DNA from: Microcoleus asticus IPMA8
GTDB lineage: Bacteria; Cyanobacteriota; Cyanobacteriia; Cyanobacteriales; Microcoleaceae
Direction of reading: 5' to 3'
Assembly: GCF_013179805.1 (NCBI RefSeq)
Contig: NZ_SRRZ01000021.1
Location: 1-64,000, forward strand
Length of the DNA: 64,000 nt
Shown: positions 16,139 through 25,568 of the stretch, piece by piece
Layout of the letters: each line of letters begins with the position of its first letter
Numbering within the stretch: the first letter of the stretch is position 1
Notes under the pieces: model-generated
Told to the model about the DNA's origin: nothing
The model's input: the letters and a program-made list of their open reading frames with translations, nothing else
Database searches by the model: none
Program-made: the position numbers and the translations under genes

Positions 16139-16547
16139 CTGCAAATGTTAAGTCTCAAGGTTTACTTTGTTCTATAGCTAGTTAATTGCGATCGCTCGAT
16201 CGAGTCATTTTTGGTTTCACGTTACTTACTCATTCACAAGCAAGGACGTGATAGGATCAACCCAACCTACAGCGAGGGGCGATCGCACTCCTTCCTACTC
16301 CGCCTCCACCAACCAGCAAAGCTGCATCGAAGCACTGGTTACGACATTAGGTTAATGCTCGATAAGACCGATATTAGGAAGTGCTATCAAGCAATTCTGA
16401 CTTTGAATAGATAGTTAGGTCGTAGGATTGGTGGTTGAGCCTATACTTTGAGGTTGTGTGGCTTTCAGTATGAATTTGAGTGTTGATTAGGCAATTTGAG
16501 TTAGTCTAGGTTAGACTGCTGAGGTTAGAATCCAGCTTTTAGAAAGT
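16139..16547. other. Intergenic stretch without a supportable gene
   Basis: About 410 bp with HIP1-like sites and one AACCCAACCTAC repeat motif near 16258. Short open frames here lack family resemblance and ribosome binding sites. Confidence 0.6.
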
Positions 16548-17297
16548 ATGACGACACGCTTAGACAAAGTACGGCAACTCCAAGAGATATTTATCGCTCG
16601 TGCGACACATGGTGATACCAGTGATGAGGATTACAGTAAACTCCGCTTAGAGTTATTAAGGGATAGCGGAGTCAGAGATCTTCTTCCTCAATTTGTTAAG
16701 ACTTGCGACGAACTCTCAAAATTCTGGGGTTTCATTAAACCAAGGTTCAGTACCTACGCAGAACGAAAGGCGTTTATATGGGATGAATTTAGTTCAGTGA
16801 TTGCATCTCTGGAGGCAAATATTATTGCGGCGCATCCAGCAGATGATGACATTTCCGCTATTCTTGTCGATTTTGATACCGATCATGTTCACATTGCTTG
16901 GCAAAAAGCTCTTGAACGCCGCAATGAAGATCCAGAAGCAGCAATTACTATGGCACGTACATTAATTGAATCAGTTTGTAAACACATTTTGGATGAAGCA
17001 GGTATTACCCACAGCGATAGAGATGATTTGCCTAAACTTTATTTTGAAACTGCCAAACAACTTAATATGGCTCCTGAACAGCATCAAGAACAGGTCTTTA
17101 AGGAAATTCTTGGTAGTTGTCAGACGGTGATTAAAGGACTTGGTACTTTACGCAATAAGCTGAGTGATGCTCATGGTAAAGGGAAAAGAGCTGTTAAACC
17201 CTCTCCTCGACACGCTGCACTTGCCGTCAATTTAGCAGGTTCAATGGCAGCATTTTTGGTCGCAACTTGGGAAGATCGCTCTTCCCAAGTGACTTAA
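16548..17297 (+). CDS. Abi_C-type protein (abortive infection C-terminal domain)
   Basis: The 249-residue soluble protein ends in a region like the Abi_C domain: AITMARTLIESVCKHILDEA, then GLGTLRNKLSDAHGKGKR and RHAALAVNLAGSMAAFLVATW, i.e. the RNKxxDAHG and HAxLAVNxAxxxAxFL patterns. N-terminal residues 1-110 are a helical region without a catalytic signature I recognise. Such proteins occur in abortive-infection loci and also as lone genes of unknown role. The flanks here (a GNAT gene and a truncated exported protein) hold no other defence gene. A defence function is inference only. Confidence 0.7.
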   Translation: MTTRLDKVRQLQEIFIARATHGDTSDEDYSKLRLELLRDSGVRDLLPQFVKTCDELSKFWGFIKPRFSTYAERKAFIWDEFSSVIASLEANIIAAHPADDDISAILVDFDTDHVHIAWQKALERRNEDPEAAITMARTLIESVCKHILDEAGITHSDRDDLPKLYFETAKQLNMAPEQHQEQVFKEILGSCQTVIKGLGTLRNKLSDAHGKGKRAVKPSPRHAALAVNLAGSMAAFLVATWEDRSSQVT

Positions 17298-17711
17298 CAA
17301 CTCAGTTGGCGGGGACGGTCGAAAGTCGCTGGGTGTGTGCGGAAGTTATTGGTAGCCGCTCAACCAGAACATTAGACTTCTATGTATGCGGCATAAGCTA
17401 TAGGTTGTGATCGCATAAAGACCGATCATTAGAGCTTCTAATTGGAACTTCTAGAGATTGCAGGTACGACCAATGCTGGGAGAGTGAAGTGTGACAGCTA
17501 GATTCACAGTTTGAAATCTGATTTCGCGAGCACGTTCCCGTGTGCCGAAGGCATCGCATTCTATCCTTCAGCTTAATCCTGTAGAGAGAGGAAAGTTTTA
17601 GAACAGCCTGGTAAAACACGCTCAAATCGGCCGCCAATTTGAAGCATCTTTTTTTTACTTTCCAGATGCGAAATGCCGGAAATTTAGGCTGCAAACCAGA
17701 GGGGATTTGTT
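17298..17711. other. Intergenic stretch without a supportable gene
   Basis: About 410 bp. A minus-strand open frame of 112 codons exists but has no family resemblance and unusual composition. A short imperfect inverted repeat around AGAGCTTCTAATTGGAACTTCTAGAG lies near 17431-17455. Confidence 0.5.
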
Positions 17712-17891
17712 GTGAGATATCGAAGGCTGCAATCATGGTTCCGCGATCGCTCGATCGTTCTCCGCTTCTTGCTCATTGCCCTTGTCGTCTCAGTCTTGCT
17801 GTTAAGCGCTAAGGCAAGCTTGTTTGAGAGTTCTGCGATCGCACAAATCCCGACACAATTCCCGCCATCGAATCCCTGGAAATACCAATAA
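17712..17891 (+). pseudogene. Short exported-protein N-terminus, probably a truncated gene
   Basis: From a GTG at 17712 the frame reads RYRRLQSWFRDRSIVLRFLL, continues into a hydrophobic LIALVVSVLLLSAK segment and a mature-looking start (AIAQIPTQFPPSNPWKYQ), then stops after 59 codons. This looks like the signal or first membrane helix of a larger cyanobacterial membrane protein whose remainder is missing. It ends 10 bp before the end of the convergent kinase gene, so a rearrangement may have removed the rest. An independent small protein is possible. Confidence 0.45.
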
Positions 17892-17901
17892 CAACTACTC
17901 G

Positions 17902-20900
17902 TCAGGTTTGGCTTTGCAAAGCCAATTTTTGAGAGTCCTGTCGAATAGGAATCTGAATGATGAACTCTGCCCCCTGACCGGGATGAGAAACACACTTCAA
18001 CTGTCCGCGGTGTTTTTCTACCACAATCTGGTAGCTGATTGACAGCCCCAGACCGGTGCCCTTCCCTACGGGTTTCGTCGTGAAGAACGGGTCGAACAGC
18101 CGCCGGTTCACTTCCTCTGTCATACCGGGGCCATTGTCACAAATGCGAATCACAACAAATTGGGGAGCTTTCCGGGTCGGGGCGAGGTTGTGGGAATCCA
18201 CCTCAACCGAAGAAACTGTAGAGCTTTCCGCAAGGGGGGGATTGGAAATCGGGGATTTTTCTCCTTCCCCATACACCACTGAGGTGCGAATTGCGATCGT
18301 GCGCGGCCCCCTTTGGTCATGGAGAGTGTCGATCGCATTCGCCAGTAAATTTACAAACACCTGGTTCAGTTGGCCGGCATAGCACTCCACCAGCGGCAGC
18401 GGGCCGTACTCTTTAATGATTTGAATAGCAGGCTGGTCTAATTTAGCTTGCAGTCGGTGCTGCAAAATCAGTAGGGTGTTATCGATGCCCTCATGGATAT
18501 CGACCTCTTTCATTTCCGCTTCATCCAGTCGCGAGAAGTTTCGCAGAGAGAGGACAATTTCGCGAATTCGGTCTGCCCCCACTTTCATCGAATCCAGCAC
18601 TTTGGGTAAGTCTTCCATCAAGAACTCTAATTCGATTGCCTCGATATCCTCAACAATCGCTGCTGTGGGATGGGGGTATTGTTCTTGATAGAGTTTCACC
18701 AGTCCTAGTATGTCTTCACTGTAAGTCCTGACGTGAGTCAGGTTGCCATATATGAAGTTAATCGGGTTATTGATTTCGTGGGCAACCCCTGCCACCATAT
18801 GTCCGAGGGAGGACATTTTCTCAGTCTGAATTAGCTGGGTCTGGGTGCGCTTGAGTTCTTGGAAAGAAAGCTCTAGTTGTTCGGCTTGTTTTTTTAATTG
18901 CGCTTCTGATAGTCGCAGAGCTTGCTCTATCTGCACGCGATCGCGAATTTCCTGGCTCAGGAGCAGATTTTTTTCCTTTAATTCCTGCGTCCTCTCTTGC
19001 ACTTTATGTTCTAAAGTCCGGCTGTAATCTTCTAATTGCTCATTGGCTTGTTTCAGGTTGTCAGTCGCCTCAGATAAATTGGCATAGAGTCGGGCATTTT
19101 CCAAGGAAATCGCCGCTTGAGAACAGAGCACGGTTAAAACTTCCAGGCGATCGGGAGTAAACGCGCTCCTTGTCAGATTATTTTCCAAGTAAAGCAGACC
19201 AATGAGCTTTCCTTTATGGACAAGCGGCATACATAAAATTGACTTCGGTTGGGCGTTAACTATATAGCTATCCCTGGTAAAAAGTCCCTCTTGAGTTGCA
19301 TCATTTAAAACCACATTTTTCTGAGTTCTAGCAACATAATTGAGCAGAGAAAACGGCAATTTATGAGTATTTTCTATCGGTGTGGATTGCAGGACTACGA
19401 CCTCATCATTATCTATGGTTGCCGTCCCTTCTACCACCAGTTGACCATCTTTTTCTAAAATGAAGTAGCTTTTTTCAGCCCCAGCATTCTCGATCGCAAT
19501 TTTCAATAACTTAGAAAGCAGACTTTCCAGAACAATTTCGCCAGAAATAGCTTGAGAAGATTTCATCACAGAGGCGAAATCCAGTGCTGCAAAACTCCCC
19601 GTATTCGTCGAGGTGGTCGTCCGCGATACGTCAAGGCTGGAGACTTCTGCGGTCAGTATTCGCGAGAAGAATTCAGGATATTCTTCTGATAAATCTTTCA
19701 CTTTGGCCTTCGCTCCCCAGCGAATATAGCCATAGTAAGCATCCGTCAAATAAATCTCCGCTATCTTCTCCCGGCCGCGAGAGAAATAAAACTCGGCGGC
19801 CCGTTCATTAGCTAGGGCTTCTTCCTGAATGTATCCCTGTTCTCTGGCTCCTAGAATGCTAGCGTCATAATACTCCATCGCTTTTCCAATTTTCCCCAAT
19901 ACCCGTGCTTTCTCCGCCTCCACTAATTCGTACTTATGCTGGAAGTTAGACGGGGCATGAAATGCCCATTTCTGCATTGTTTCTTGATTAGCTTCAACTA
20001 AGCTGATGTATTGTTGTTGTTCGGCGTGTGAAGCTTGAGGATAAACAGCGAGTAGAGCGAGGGAATAATAGAAGTTGTGAGGAGCACTAACTACCATTCC
20101 GAACACGCTGAATACGTGTTCGGCGGCTAAACTGGCATTGGCAACGGCATTCTTTGGTTCTTTAAAGAGATATAATAGAATTGTCTTGGCTAGATAAGTA
20201 ATAAATAGCAAAGTTCTATTGTTAGTTTCAATAAAAACAGGCAAGATTTGTGTTTCATTAAAACTTTTACCTATCAACTGACATTTGGTTTCAGATTCAT
20301 TTTGAAGATTTAGCGTCAATTGGTGAAATATCTGGATGTAATAAATAGAATAGTCTTGTTTTAGTTTGAGCGCTAAATCAAGATATTGCTCTTGTTTCTC
20401 TTCTACAATGTCTAATCCCTCCCCGGTCAAAAATATGCTCGCACAATAGACAGTAACACAATAACCGGCATATTCTATATCTCCAGTTTCCAGTCCACTT
20501 TGAAACGCTGACAGTAAGGGGACTAAAGCTTTTTTAGCTGGCTCTTTCCAGTGTATAACCAAACCATAAAAGAATTCATTAACTTTACATTTAAGCGAGT
20601 TGGCATTGAATTTATTCAACAACTTTAAGGCCAAGTTACCCGACTGATATCCGGCATCTATATCTCCTATTGCCGAGCACAGCATTACACTATAAAAAGC
20701 ATACACCAAAGCAGCAATAGGGGAATGGCCATACTCCATGCAGATTTTAACCGAAGTCACTGCAAGTGGGAGCAAAATTGCGGGATTAGCAGTAATAGCA
20801 GGAGAAAGAAGAGAAGTCAGTATACTTAAAGCCGCTATTTTGTAAGGGTCTGTCATCTCTGGGATATTGTCTAAGTCGGCGATATCTGGCAACTCAACCA

Positions 20901-23610
20901 GAAAACCTCCGTTACCTTCGTCATTTGACAAGGAAATACCAAGCAGATCCAGCACTTGCAGCCCAGTATCAATGGCTTTTAACATTTGATTTTGAGCCAT
21001 ATAAAACTGGATTTGTAGCTCGTATACTTTCACTTTTTCGAGCAGGGTACTAGCTTGTTGTAAAACAACTTCAGCAAGAGCCGCTGACCTTTCGTAATTG
21101 GTATTAAGATATTCCGCTTCTACGGCTTCTACATAGAGTGTTAGTGTCAGATCGTAGTGACTCTGCCAACTGTTTTCTGCCAAGAGTTCTAACCCTACTT
21201 TTAGTAGCGTGACAGCAGCTTCATAAGCTGTTGCTGCTTTGGCTTTTCGACCCGCTATTAAATTTAATTGAGCCAGCTTGTATTTTTCTTCTTGTTCAGT
21301 AATGAATTCTACTCCCACATTGAGCTGGTTAACAATCTCAAAGATATTTTTTTCAATTTCCTCTGCTGAAGTATGCTCCAGTAGCAGTTCACCAATTTTC
21401 AAGTGGGTCTGTTGTTTCTGAGATTCGGGAATAAGAGAATACGCCGCTTGCTGCACCCGGTCATGGAGAAATTTGTAAGCGATAGGCGCGTAATGGCTGT
21501 CAGGAAAAGCGGCAGGTGAGCATGATAGCAGAGGAGAATCGGGAGCTATTCTCTCCTCTGCTATCATGCTCATTTCATCGGAGGTAAAAACAAGAGGGAT
21601 TTTGTAGGCTTCGCTCAGGGGCAAAACCAAGCCAGCCTGAAGTGCTTCCCACAAATCAGTTGCCGTTTCCGACTGAGATTTTTCATTGACAATAGCCAGA
21701 ACGTCTAAATTAAATTTGTCTCCAATACAGGCGGCTAACTTTAAGACATCCTGCGTCTCCTCCGGGAGTTTTTGAATATTTCTGGCAATCAGTTCGACGA
21801 CATTATAATCCGTGATGCCTACCGCTTGAATTTGGTTTAATGACCACTGCCAGCAACCAGCACTAAATTCAAAGGTCAATAGCTTTTCTTGATGCAGAGT
21901 AGCGAACATCTGAGTCAAGAAGAAAGGATTGCCCTGGGTTTTATTGAAAAGTAGCTCGGACAATTCAGAAACCCGGTTTCTCGGAGCGGAAGACTCATTC
22001 AGGGTATCGGCTACCAGCAAGCTGACGTTGCCAATATCCAAAGGACGGAGGGTGATATTATTTACAACCGCCCCATTCTTTTGAATCTCTTCCAACGTCA
22101 GCATCAACGGATGCGTCGGACTAACTTCGTTATCTCGATAGGCTCCCATCAGCAGTAAATATTTGCTGTCCGGGTCACAAATCAGCAGATGAATCAACTT
22201 GAGCGATGCAGAATCCGCCCACTGTAAGTCATCCAAAAAGACGACGAGCGGGTGTGAGGGTTTAGTAAATACATGAATGAATTCTTTAAACACCCGATTA
22301 AAGCGATTCTGGGATTCAGATGGGCCCAATTGCGGAACAGCTCCTTGAGGGCCGACAATCAGTTCGACTTCGGGAATGACATCTACTATGACTTGGCCAT
22401 TTGAGCCTAAAGCTTCTAAGAGTTGCTCTTTCCAAATGGCTAGTTTTTCCGAACTTTCTGTTAACAGATGTCCCATCAAGCCCTGAAAAGCTTGAATCAA
22501 AGAAGCATAAGGAATATTTCGCTTTAATTGGTCAAATTTACCGGAGATAACATAGCCGCGCTGCCTGAGAATCGGTTTTTGAACTTCATTCACTAAGGAA
22601 GATTTGCCAATCCCTGAGTAACCGCTCACTAACATCATTTCGCTGGTTCCGCCGGAGACTCGCTCAAATGCTGCCATCAAAGTTGCTACTTCTTGCTCGC
22701 GACCGTAGAGCTTTTGCGGGATGAGAAATTGTCCAAATTTATCCCTCTTACCGATGGGAAAGTTGTCAATTTTCCCCTTCGTTTGCATTTGATGACGGCA
22801 TATTTCTAGGTCAGCTTTTAGTCCCAGCGCGCTTTGGTATCTGTCTTCAGCCGTTTTGGCTAATAATTTCATTACAATGTCAGAAATCGCTTCGGGAATC
22901 TCACCGATTTGCTGATGGGGTGGCACGGGTCTTTTAGCGATATGGCAGTGAATTAATTCTAGAATGTCGGTGGCTTGATGGGGCAGCTTTCCAGTCAGAA
23001 TTTCATAAAAGGTGACACCTAATGAGTAAAAGTCGGTGCGGTAGTCAATTGAGCGATTCATCCGCCCGGTTTGCTCTGGTGACATATAGGTGAGGGTACC
23101 TTCTAGCAAGTTGGGACTGCTGAGAATCTGGTTTTCTCGCTCTAGGTGCGTGGCAATGCTAAAATCGATGATTTTAATTTGACCTGTTTTGGGGTTGATA
23201 ATGATATTATGCGGTTTAATATCTTTATGAATAATCTTATTTTCATGCAGTTGAGCTAGAGTTTCTGCCAGATGAATAGCCAGACTCAGAAATTCGCTGA
23301 TTTCAAGGTGTTTAGCTGCGATTAGGTTTTTCAGGGAGTCTCCTCCAAAATCTTCTAATATCAGCGCCAGACCGTTATTATGCTTTTCCAAAGAGTAAGC
23401 TTTGACTATCCCGGCTATGTCCAGAGTTTTGAGGATTTTATATTCATGTCTCAACCGCGCGATTTCTTCTATTGTGGGATACTCGGCTTTGAGGGTTTTT
23501 ATTATAACCTGAGTTGGCTCGGACTCCCGAACCCCGCGATAAATAACTGTATTGACACCTTCATGAAGGGGCAACGATAAGAGTTTGTAACCGGGCAGCG
23601 TGGTTTTCAT
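17902..23610 (-). CDS. Giant Ser/Thr kinase - AAA ATPase - GAF - histidine kinase (1,902 aa)
   Basis: Domain order: protein kinase at about 1-275 (catalytic IHKDIKPHNIIIN, TYMSPEQTGRMN); AAA ATPase at about 300-650 (Walker A SGYSGIGKSS near 334, Walker B VFLDDLQWAD near 456); a long helical middle to about 1330; GAF at about 1355-1510; a coiled coil; then a histidine kinase with HisKA (MVAGVAHEINNPINF near 1610) and HATPase (NQVFVNLLANAIDTL, ICDNGPGM, GKGTGLGLSIS). The DFG motif reads DFS, as is usual in this family as far as I recall. It is a cytosolic signalling protein; no response regulator is adjacent. Two palindromic repeats lie inside the gene, at 21518-21571 and 21967-21981, and add residues in linker positions without breaking the frame. 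Confidence 0.93.
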   Translation of the reverse strand: MKTTLPGYKLLSLPLHEGVNTVIYRGVRESEPTQVIIKTLKAEYPTIEEIARLRHEYKILKTLDIAGIVKAYSLEKHNNGLALILEDFGGDSLKNLIAAKHLEISEFLSLAIHLAETLAQLHENKIIHKDIKPHNIIINPKTGQIKIIDFSIATHLERENQILSSPNLLEGTLTYMSPEQTGRMNRSIDYRTDFYSLGVTFYEILTGKLPHQATDILELIHCHIAKRPVPPHQQIGEIPEAISDIVMKLLAKTAEDRYQSALGLKADLEICRHQMQTKGKIDNFPIGKRDKFGQFLIPQKLYGREQEVATLMAAFERVSGGTSEMMLVSGYSGIGKSSLVNEVQKPILRQRGYVISGKFDQLKRNIPYASLIQAFQGLMGHLLTESSEKLAIWKEQLLEALGSNGQVIVDVIPEVELIVGPQGAVPQLGPSESQNRFNRVFKEFIHVFTKPSHPLVVFLDDLQWADSASLKLIHLLICDPDSKYLLLMGAYRDNEVSPTHPLMLTLEEIQKNGAVVNNITLRPLDIGNVSLLVADTLNESSAPRNRVSELSELLFNKTQGNPFFLTQMFATLHQEKLLTFEFSAGCWQWSLNQIQAVGITDYNVVELIARNIQKLPEETQDVLKLAACIGDKFNLDVLAIVNEKSQSETATDLWEALQAGLVLPLSEAYKIPLVFTSDEMSMIAEERIAPDSPLLSCSPAAFPDSHYAPIAYKFLHDRVQQAAYSLIPESQKQQTHLKIGELLLEHTSAEEIEKNIFEIVNQLNVGVEFITEQEEKYKLAQLNLIAGRKAKAATAYEAAVTLLKVGLELLAENSWQSHYDLTLTLYVEAVEAEYLNTNYERSAALAEVVLQQASTLLEKVKVYELQIQFYMAQNQMLKAIDTGLQVLDLLGISLSNDEGNGGFLVELPDIADLDNIPEMTDPYKIAALSILTSLLSPAITANPAILLPLAVTSVKICMEYGHSPIAALVYAFYSVMLCSAIGDIDAGYQSGNLALKLLNKFNANSLKCKVNEFFYGLVIHWKEPAKKALVPLLSAFQSGLETGDIEYAGYCVTVYCASIFLTGEGLDIVEEKQEQYLDLALKLKQDYSIYYIQIFHQLTLNLQNESETKCQLIGKSFNETQILPVFIETNNRTLLFITYLAKTILLYLFKEPKNAVANASLAAEHVFSVFGMVVSAPHNFYYSLALLAVYPQASHAEQQQYISLVEANQETMQKWAFHAPSNFQHKYELVEAEKARVLGKIGKAMEYYDASILGAREQGYIQEEALANERAAEFYFSRGREKIAEIYLTDAYYGYIRWGAKAKVKDLSEEYPEFFSRILTAEVSSLDVSRTTTSTNTGSFAALDFASVMKSSQAISGEIVLESLLSKLLKIAIENAGAEKSYFILEKDGQLVVEGTATIDNDEVVVLQSTPIENTHKLPFSLLNYVARTQKNVVLNDATQEGLFTRDSYIVNAQPKSILCMPLVHKGKLIGLLYLENNLTRSAFTPDRLEVLTVLCSQAAISLENARLYANLSEATDNLKQANEQLEDYSRTLEHKVQERTQELKEKNLLLSQEIRDRVQIEQALRLSEAQLKKQAEQLELSFQELKRTQTQLIQTEKMSSLGHMVAGVAHEINNPINFIYGNLTHVRTYSEDILGLVKLYQEQYPHPTAAIVEDIEAIELEFLMEDLPKVLDSMKVGADRIREIVLSLRNFSRLDEAEMKEVDIHEGIDNTLLILQHRLQAKLDQPAIQIIKEYGPLPLVECYAGQLNQVFVNLLANAIDTLHDQRGPRTIAIRTSVVYGEGEKSPISNPPLAESSTVSSVEVDSHNLAPTRKAPQFVVIRICDNGPGMTEEVNRRLFDPFFTTKPVGKGTGLGLSISYQIVVEKHRGQLKCVSHPGQGAEFIIQIPIRQDSQKLALQSQT
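21518..21571. repeat. Long inverted repeat inside the giant kinase gene
   Basis: Arms GAGCATGATAGCAGAGGAGA and its complement TCTCCTCTGCTATCATGCTC flank a central stretch of about 14 bp. The region encodes roughly EMSMIAEERIAPDSPLLSCS, just before the conserved YKFLHDRVQQAAYSLI motif of the ATPase region. The coding frame is intact through it. Confidence 0.8.
21967..21981. repeat. Short palindromic repeat in the kinase gene
   Basis: AGAAACCCGGTTTCT is a perfect short palindrome apart from its centre and encodes part of APRNRVSE, which looks like extra residues between NESS and LSELLFNKTQGNPFF. A relative (AGAAATCCGGTTTCT) lies at 32526-32540, upstream of the first NRPS gene. Confidence 0.65.
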
Positions 23611-23777
23611 ATTTGTTTTTTCGATGAGTCCGATTATTCAGGCATGGAATTGATAGATGGGAACCTGAGACAGCGATGTTCGATCGCCTGTAGGGAAAAA
23701 TTAAACTAGCAGAGCATCAGCTTGTTAGCAAATGGCAATATTTTCTCCCCTCATTCAATACTAAAGTGCATCATGGT

Positions 23778-23963
23778 CTAATGTTTAACTATAATACCTG
23801 TGCTGGAGTTGGAAAACCAAGAATTGGTGCTTGTCCAAGCCCATCCAGATAAATTATGCGATCGCACTAGGTCAACCATCTGTTTAAAGGTCTCTGGACG
23901 TACTCCGCACAGACGCTTAAAGTTTTCAGAACTCAGGTTTTTTACATCCAAATAGCTGATTAT
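23778..23963 (-). pseudogene. Remnant of an IS5-type transposase N-terminus
   Basis: The minus strand reads ISYLDVKNLSSENFKRLCGV then RPETFKQMVDLVRS, as in the N-terminus of IS5-family transposases, with no start codon. After that the sequence is unrelated (HNLSGWAWTSTNSWFSN) and stops at 23778. The catalytic region is absent. It is the only transposase trace I found in the window, and the neighbouring 500 bp between the kinase and 24120 hold no intact gene. Confidence 0.55.
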
Positions 23964-24119
23964 GTGTCTCAGCCTAAATTATTCCAGCTTAGGATTATAC
24001 ATCCTACTACAACCTATTTGGAGCACTTCGACCGGGCGCGATCGTTGCTCTTACCAGGGTACAAGTTGCGATCGCCTTCCCTACTTTTGCAAGAGGTTTA
24101 TTGTAAGAGTCTGCTAGCC

Positions 24120-24355
24120 ATGACTGAGTTACTTGAGCGCGCGTTAACGAAGCCCTCGAAGAAGATCGGTAAGTTGAAAACCCTGTCTGCAAGTGAGCAA
24201 AAGGCGGCTCAATGATTCTGGAAGAACTTGAAGACCATCCCAGATGCGATCGAGCATTTGCTCGTTCTCTCGACGTTATTGCCAAACTTGCAGCCTCAGC
24301 AATGGCTGAGTATTCCGCAGGTAAAACCCAAGAATTCGCTCCAGAAAGATTGTGA
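24120..24355 (+). pseudogene. Frameshifted antitoxin-like gene carrying a repeat insertion
   Basis: The first frame reads MTELLERALTK, then PSKKIG, then KLKTLSASEQKAAQ and stops. In the +1 frame the sequence carries on at once as MILEELEDHPRCDRAFARSL and ends at TGA 24353-24355. Joined, these resemble small cyanobacterial antitoxins (MxELLxxAIxxLxxLxxxEQDAIAxxILEEL; family recalled, not searched). The extra residues coincide with the palindromic repeat at 24137-24169. The frameshift would make the gene non-functional. No toxin gene follows directly. Confidence 0.6.
24137..24169. repeat. Palindrome-family repeat shared with the third NRPS gene
   Basis: The complement of this stretch, GATCTTCTTCGAGGGCTTCG followed by TTAACGC, matches the repeat at 45594-45624 (GATCCTCTTCGAGGGCTCCG, then CTAACGC) with a few changes. 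One copy lies in the antitoxin remnant and one in an NRPS gene. Confidence 0.7.
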
Positions 24356-24415
24356 AGTCGCGTATTACAGCCCCATTCCGTAACAGAATCTACAGTTACA
24401 AAAAATGGGGAATGT

Positions 24416-24691
24416 ATGCAAACAATCTCTTTGAGTCGTGAAAAAGTCGCGCGTCGTGCGAAACATTTGTATGAGAGCAGCATCCGCCCCAAAAATGAAT
24501 TAGAAGAGAATATTGGCCATATGGTCATCATTGATATAGAAACAGGCGACTATAATAAATTTGATGAAAATAGTTTACACGCTGCTGATTACCTGAGTGT
24601 GAAACATCCCAATGTTAGACTCTTTGGTATCCGTATTGGATATAACGTTGCTGGAGTTATAGGTGGTTTCATGGAGCCTGTGCCTAAGTGA
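24416..24691 (+). CDS. Small conserved cyanobacterial protein, function unknown (91 aa)
   Basis: The protein reads ISLSREKVARRAKHLYESSI, then ENIGHMVIIDIETGDYNKFD, then HPNVRLFGIRIGYNVAGVIG. I recall a widespread cyanobacterial family of this form, usually with a retropepsin-like or toxin-like partner gene just downstream; no such partner is seen here. Downstream is instead a dead HicB-type antitoxin. It has no membrane segment. An antitoxin-like role is possible but unproven. Confidence 0.7.
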   Translation: MQTISLSREKVARRAKHLYESSIRPKNELEENIGHMVIIDIETGDYNKFDENSLHAADYLSVKHPNVRLFGIRIGYNVAGVIGGFMEPVPK

Positions 24692-24774
24692 TTTTACTTA
24701 TGGTAGTTGATAGATATGCTAAACTTAATTTTATTTAATTTTGCTTTAAAGTCAAGCTATTTGACTTTAACTGT

Positions 24775-24978
24775 ATGAGAAATTTCACTGCCGTTGTTCA
24801 GAAAGACCCTGACACTGCTTTATATGTAGCGTATGTTACTGGTTTCTCAGAGAGCGCATTCTCAAGAGAAACTTGAGACGAGCTATAAGCTAACCTACGT
24901 GAAGCGATTGAAATGCTGTTGGAAAATGAGAAGATAGCCTTCCATCGCTCTTCAATGAGCGTGCGATCGCCCTTTTAG
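24775..24978 (+). pseudogene. HicB-type antitoxin remnant with two in-frame stops
   Basis: The frame begins MRNFTAVVQKDPDTALYVAY, a HicB-like N-terminus, and continues VTGFSESAFSRET. It then meets a TGA and, three codons on, a TAA, and afterwards resumes with ANLREAIEMLLENEK, the expected HicB helix. The frame from 24775 to the TAG at 24976 is otherwise unbroken, so only point mutations have inactivated it. No HicA toxin gene is visible nearby. Confidence 0.65.
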
Positions 24979-25148
24979 TATTTATTCTTAATTCTTCTAG
25001 TTCCGATAATTGCTAAAATAGAAGCCAATACTAATCGAACTGCAACTCATGCTAAAAACCATCGAAGGTATTTGCATCACTTGCCAAACAATCCTATAAT
25101 GATTCATCACGATCTTGATGATTGTTTCATTCTTATAACTCAGTTAAT

Positions 25149-25568
25149 ATGCGATCGCTTGTATTGACTATAGCTCTCATGTGTTTAGCCACCCCCGCTG
25201 TTGCCACAACCTGCGAGGAAAGCTTTCAAAAAAAGGGGGATTTTTTGAATGGTGCCGCCTTTTCTGCACGTGTTCAGGTTGAGGGGTTATCGATAGAGAG
25301 AGCATTTTCCCTATTACGACCCATTTTGGCCCGCGAGGGCATCAAGACTCTCAGTACGGATCTGAACTTAGGTGTAATGAAAGCCGAAAATCCCGCAACA
25401 GCATTTCAGCGTGCTTTGCCAATTGACGTATTTGCCTCAATGGACGGCAATTTATTAAATGTTGAGATGATCTTTACCCTTCCGAGTGGCGTGGGTGCAA
25501 GTAAAGACACGGTGAAAGGATACTTGTGTGGTGCACTAAATCAATTGGTACCCCAAACTACAAAGTAA
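25149..25568 (+). CDS. Exported protein of unknown function (139 aa)
   Basis: With the ATG at 25149 the protein starts MRSLVLTIALMCLATPAVA, a clear signal peptide with a likely cut after AVA; the upstream ATG at 25122 would add nine residues before it. The mature part is about 120 residues with two cysteines (near the start TTCEES, near the end GYLCGAL), which could form a disulfide in the periplasm. I recognise no family. It stands alone, with no operon partner. Confidence 0.65.
   Translation: MRSLVLTIALMCLATPAVATTCEESFQKKGDFLNGAAFSARVQVEGLSIERAFSLLRPILAREGIKTLSTDLNLGVMKAENPATAFQRALPIDVFASMDGNLLNVEMIFTLPSGVGASKDTVKGYLCGALNQLVPQTTK

Noticed and set aside
17398..17736. Minus-strand open frame of 112 codons beyond the kinase gene
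   Set aside because: Composition is not protein-like and it overlaps the exported-protein remnant on the other strand; no homology recognised.
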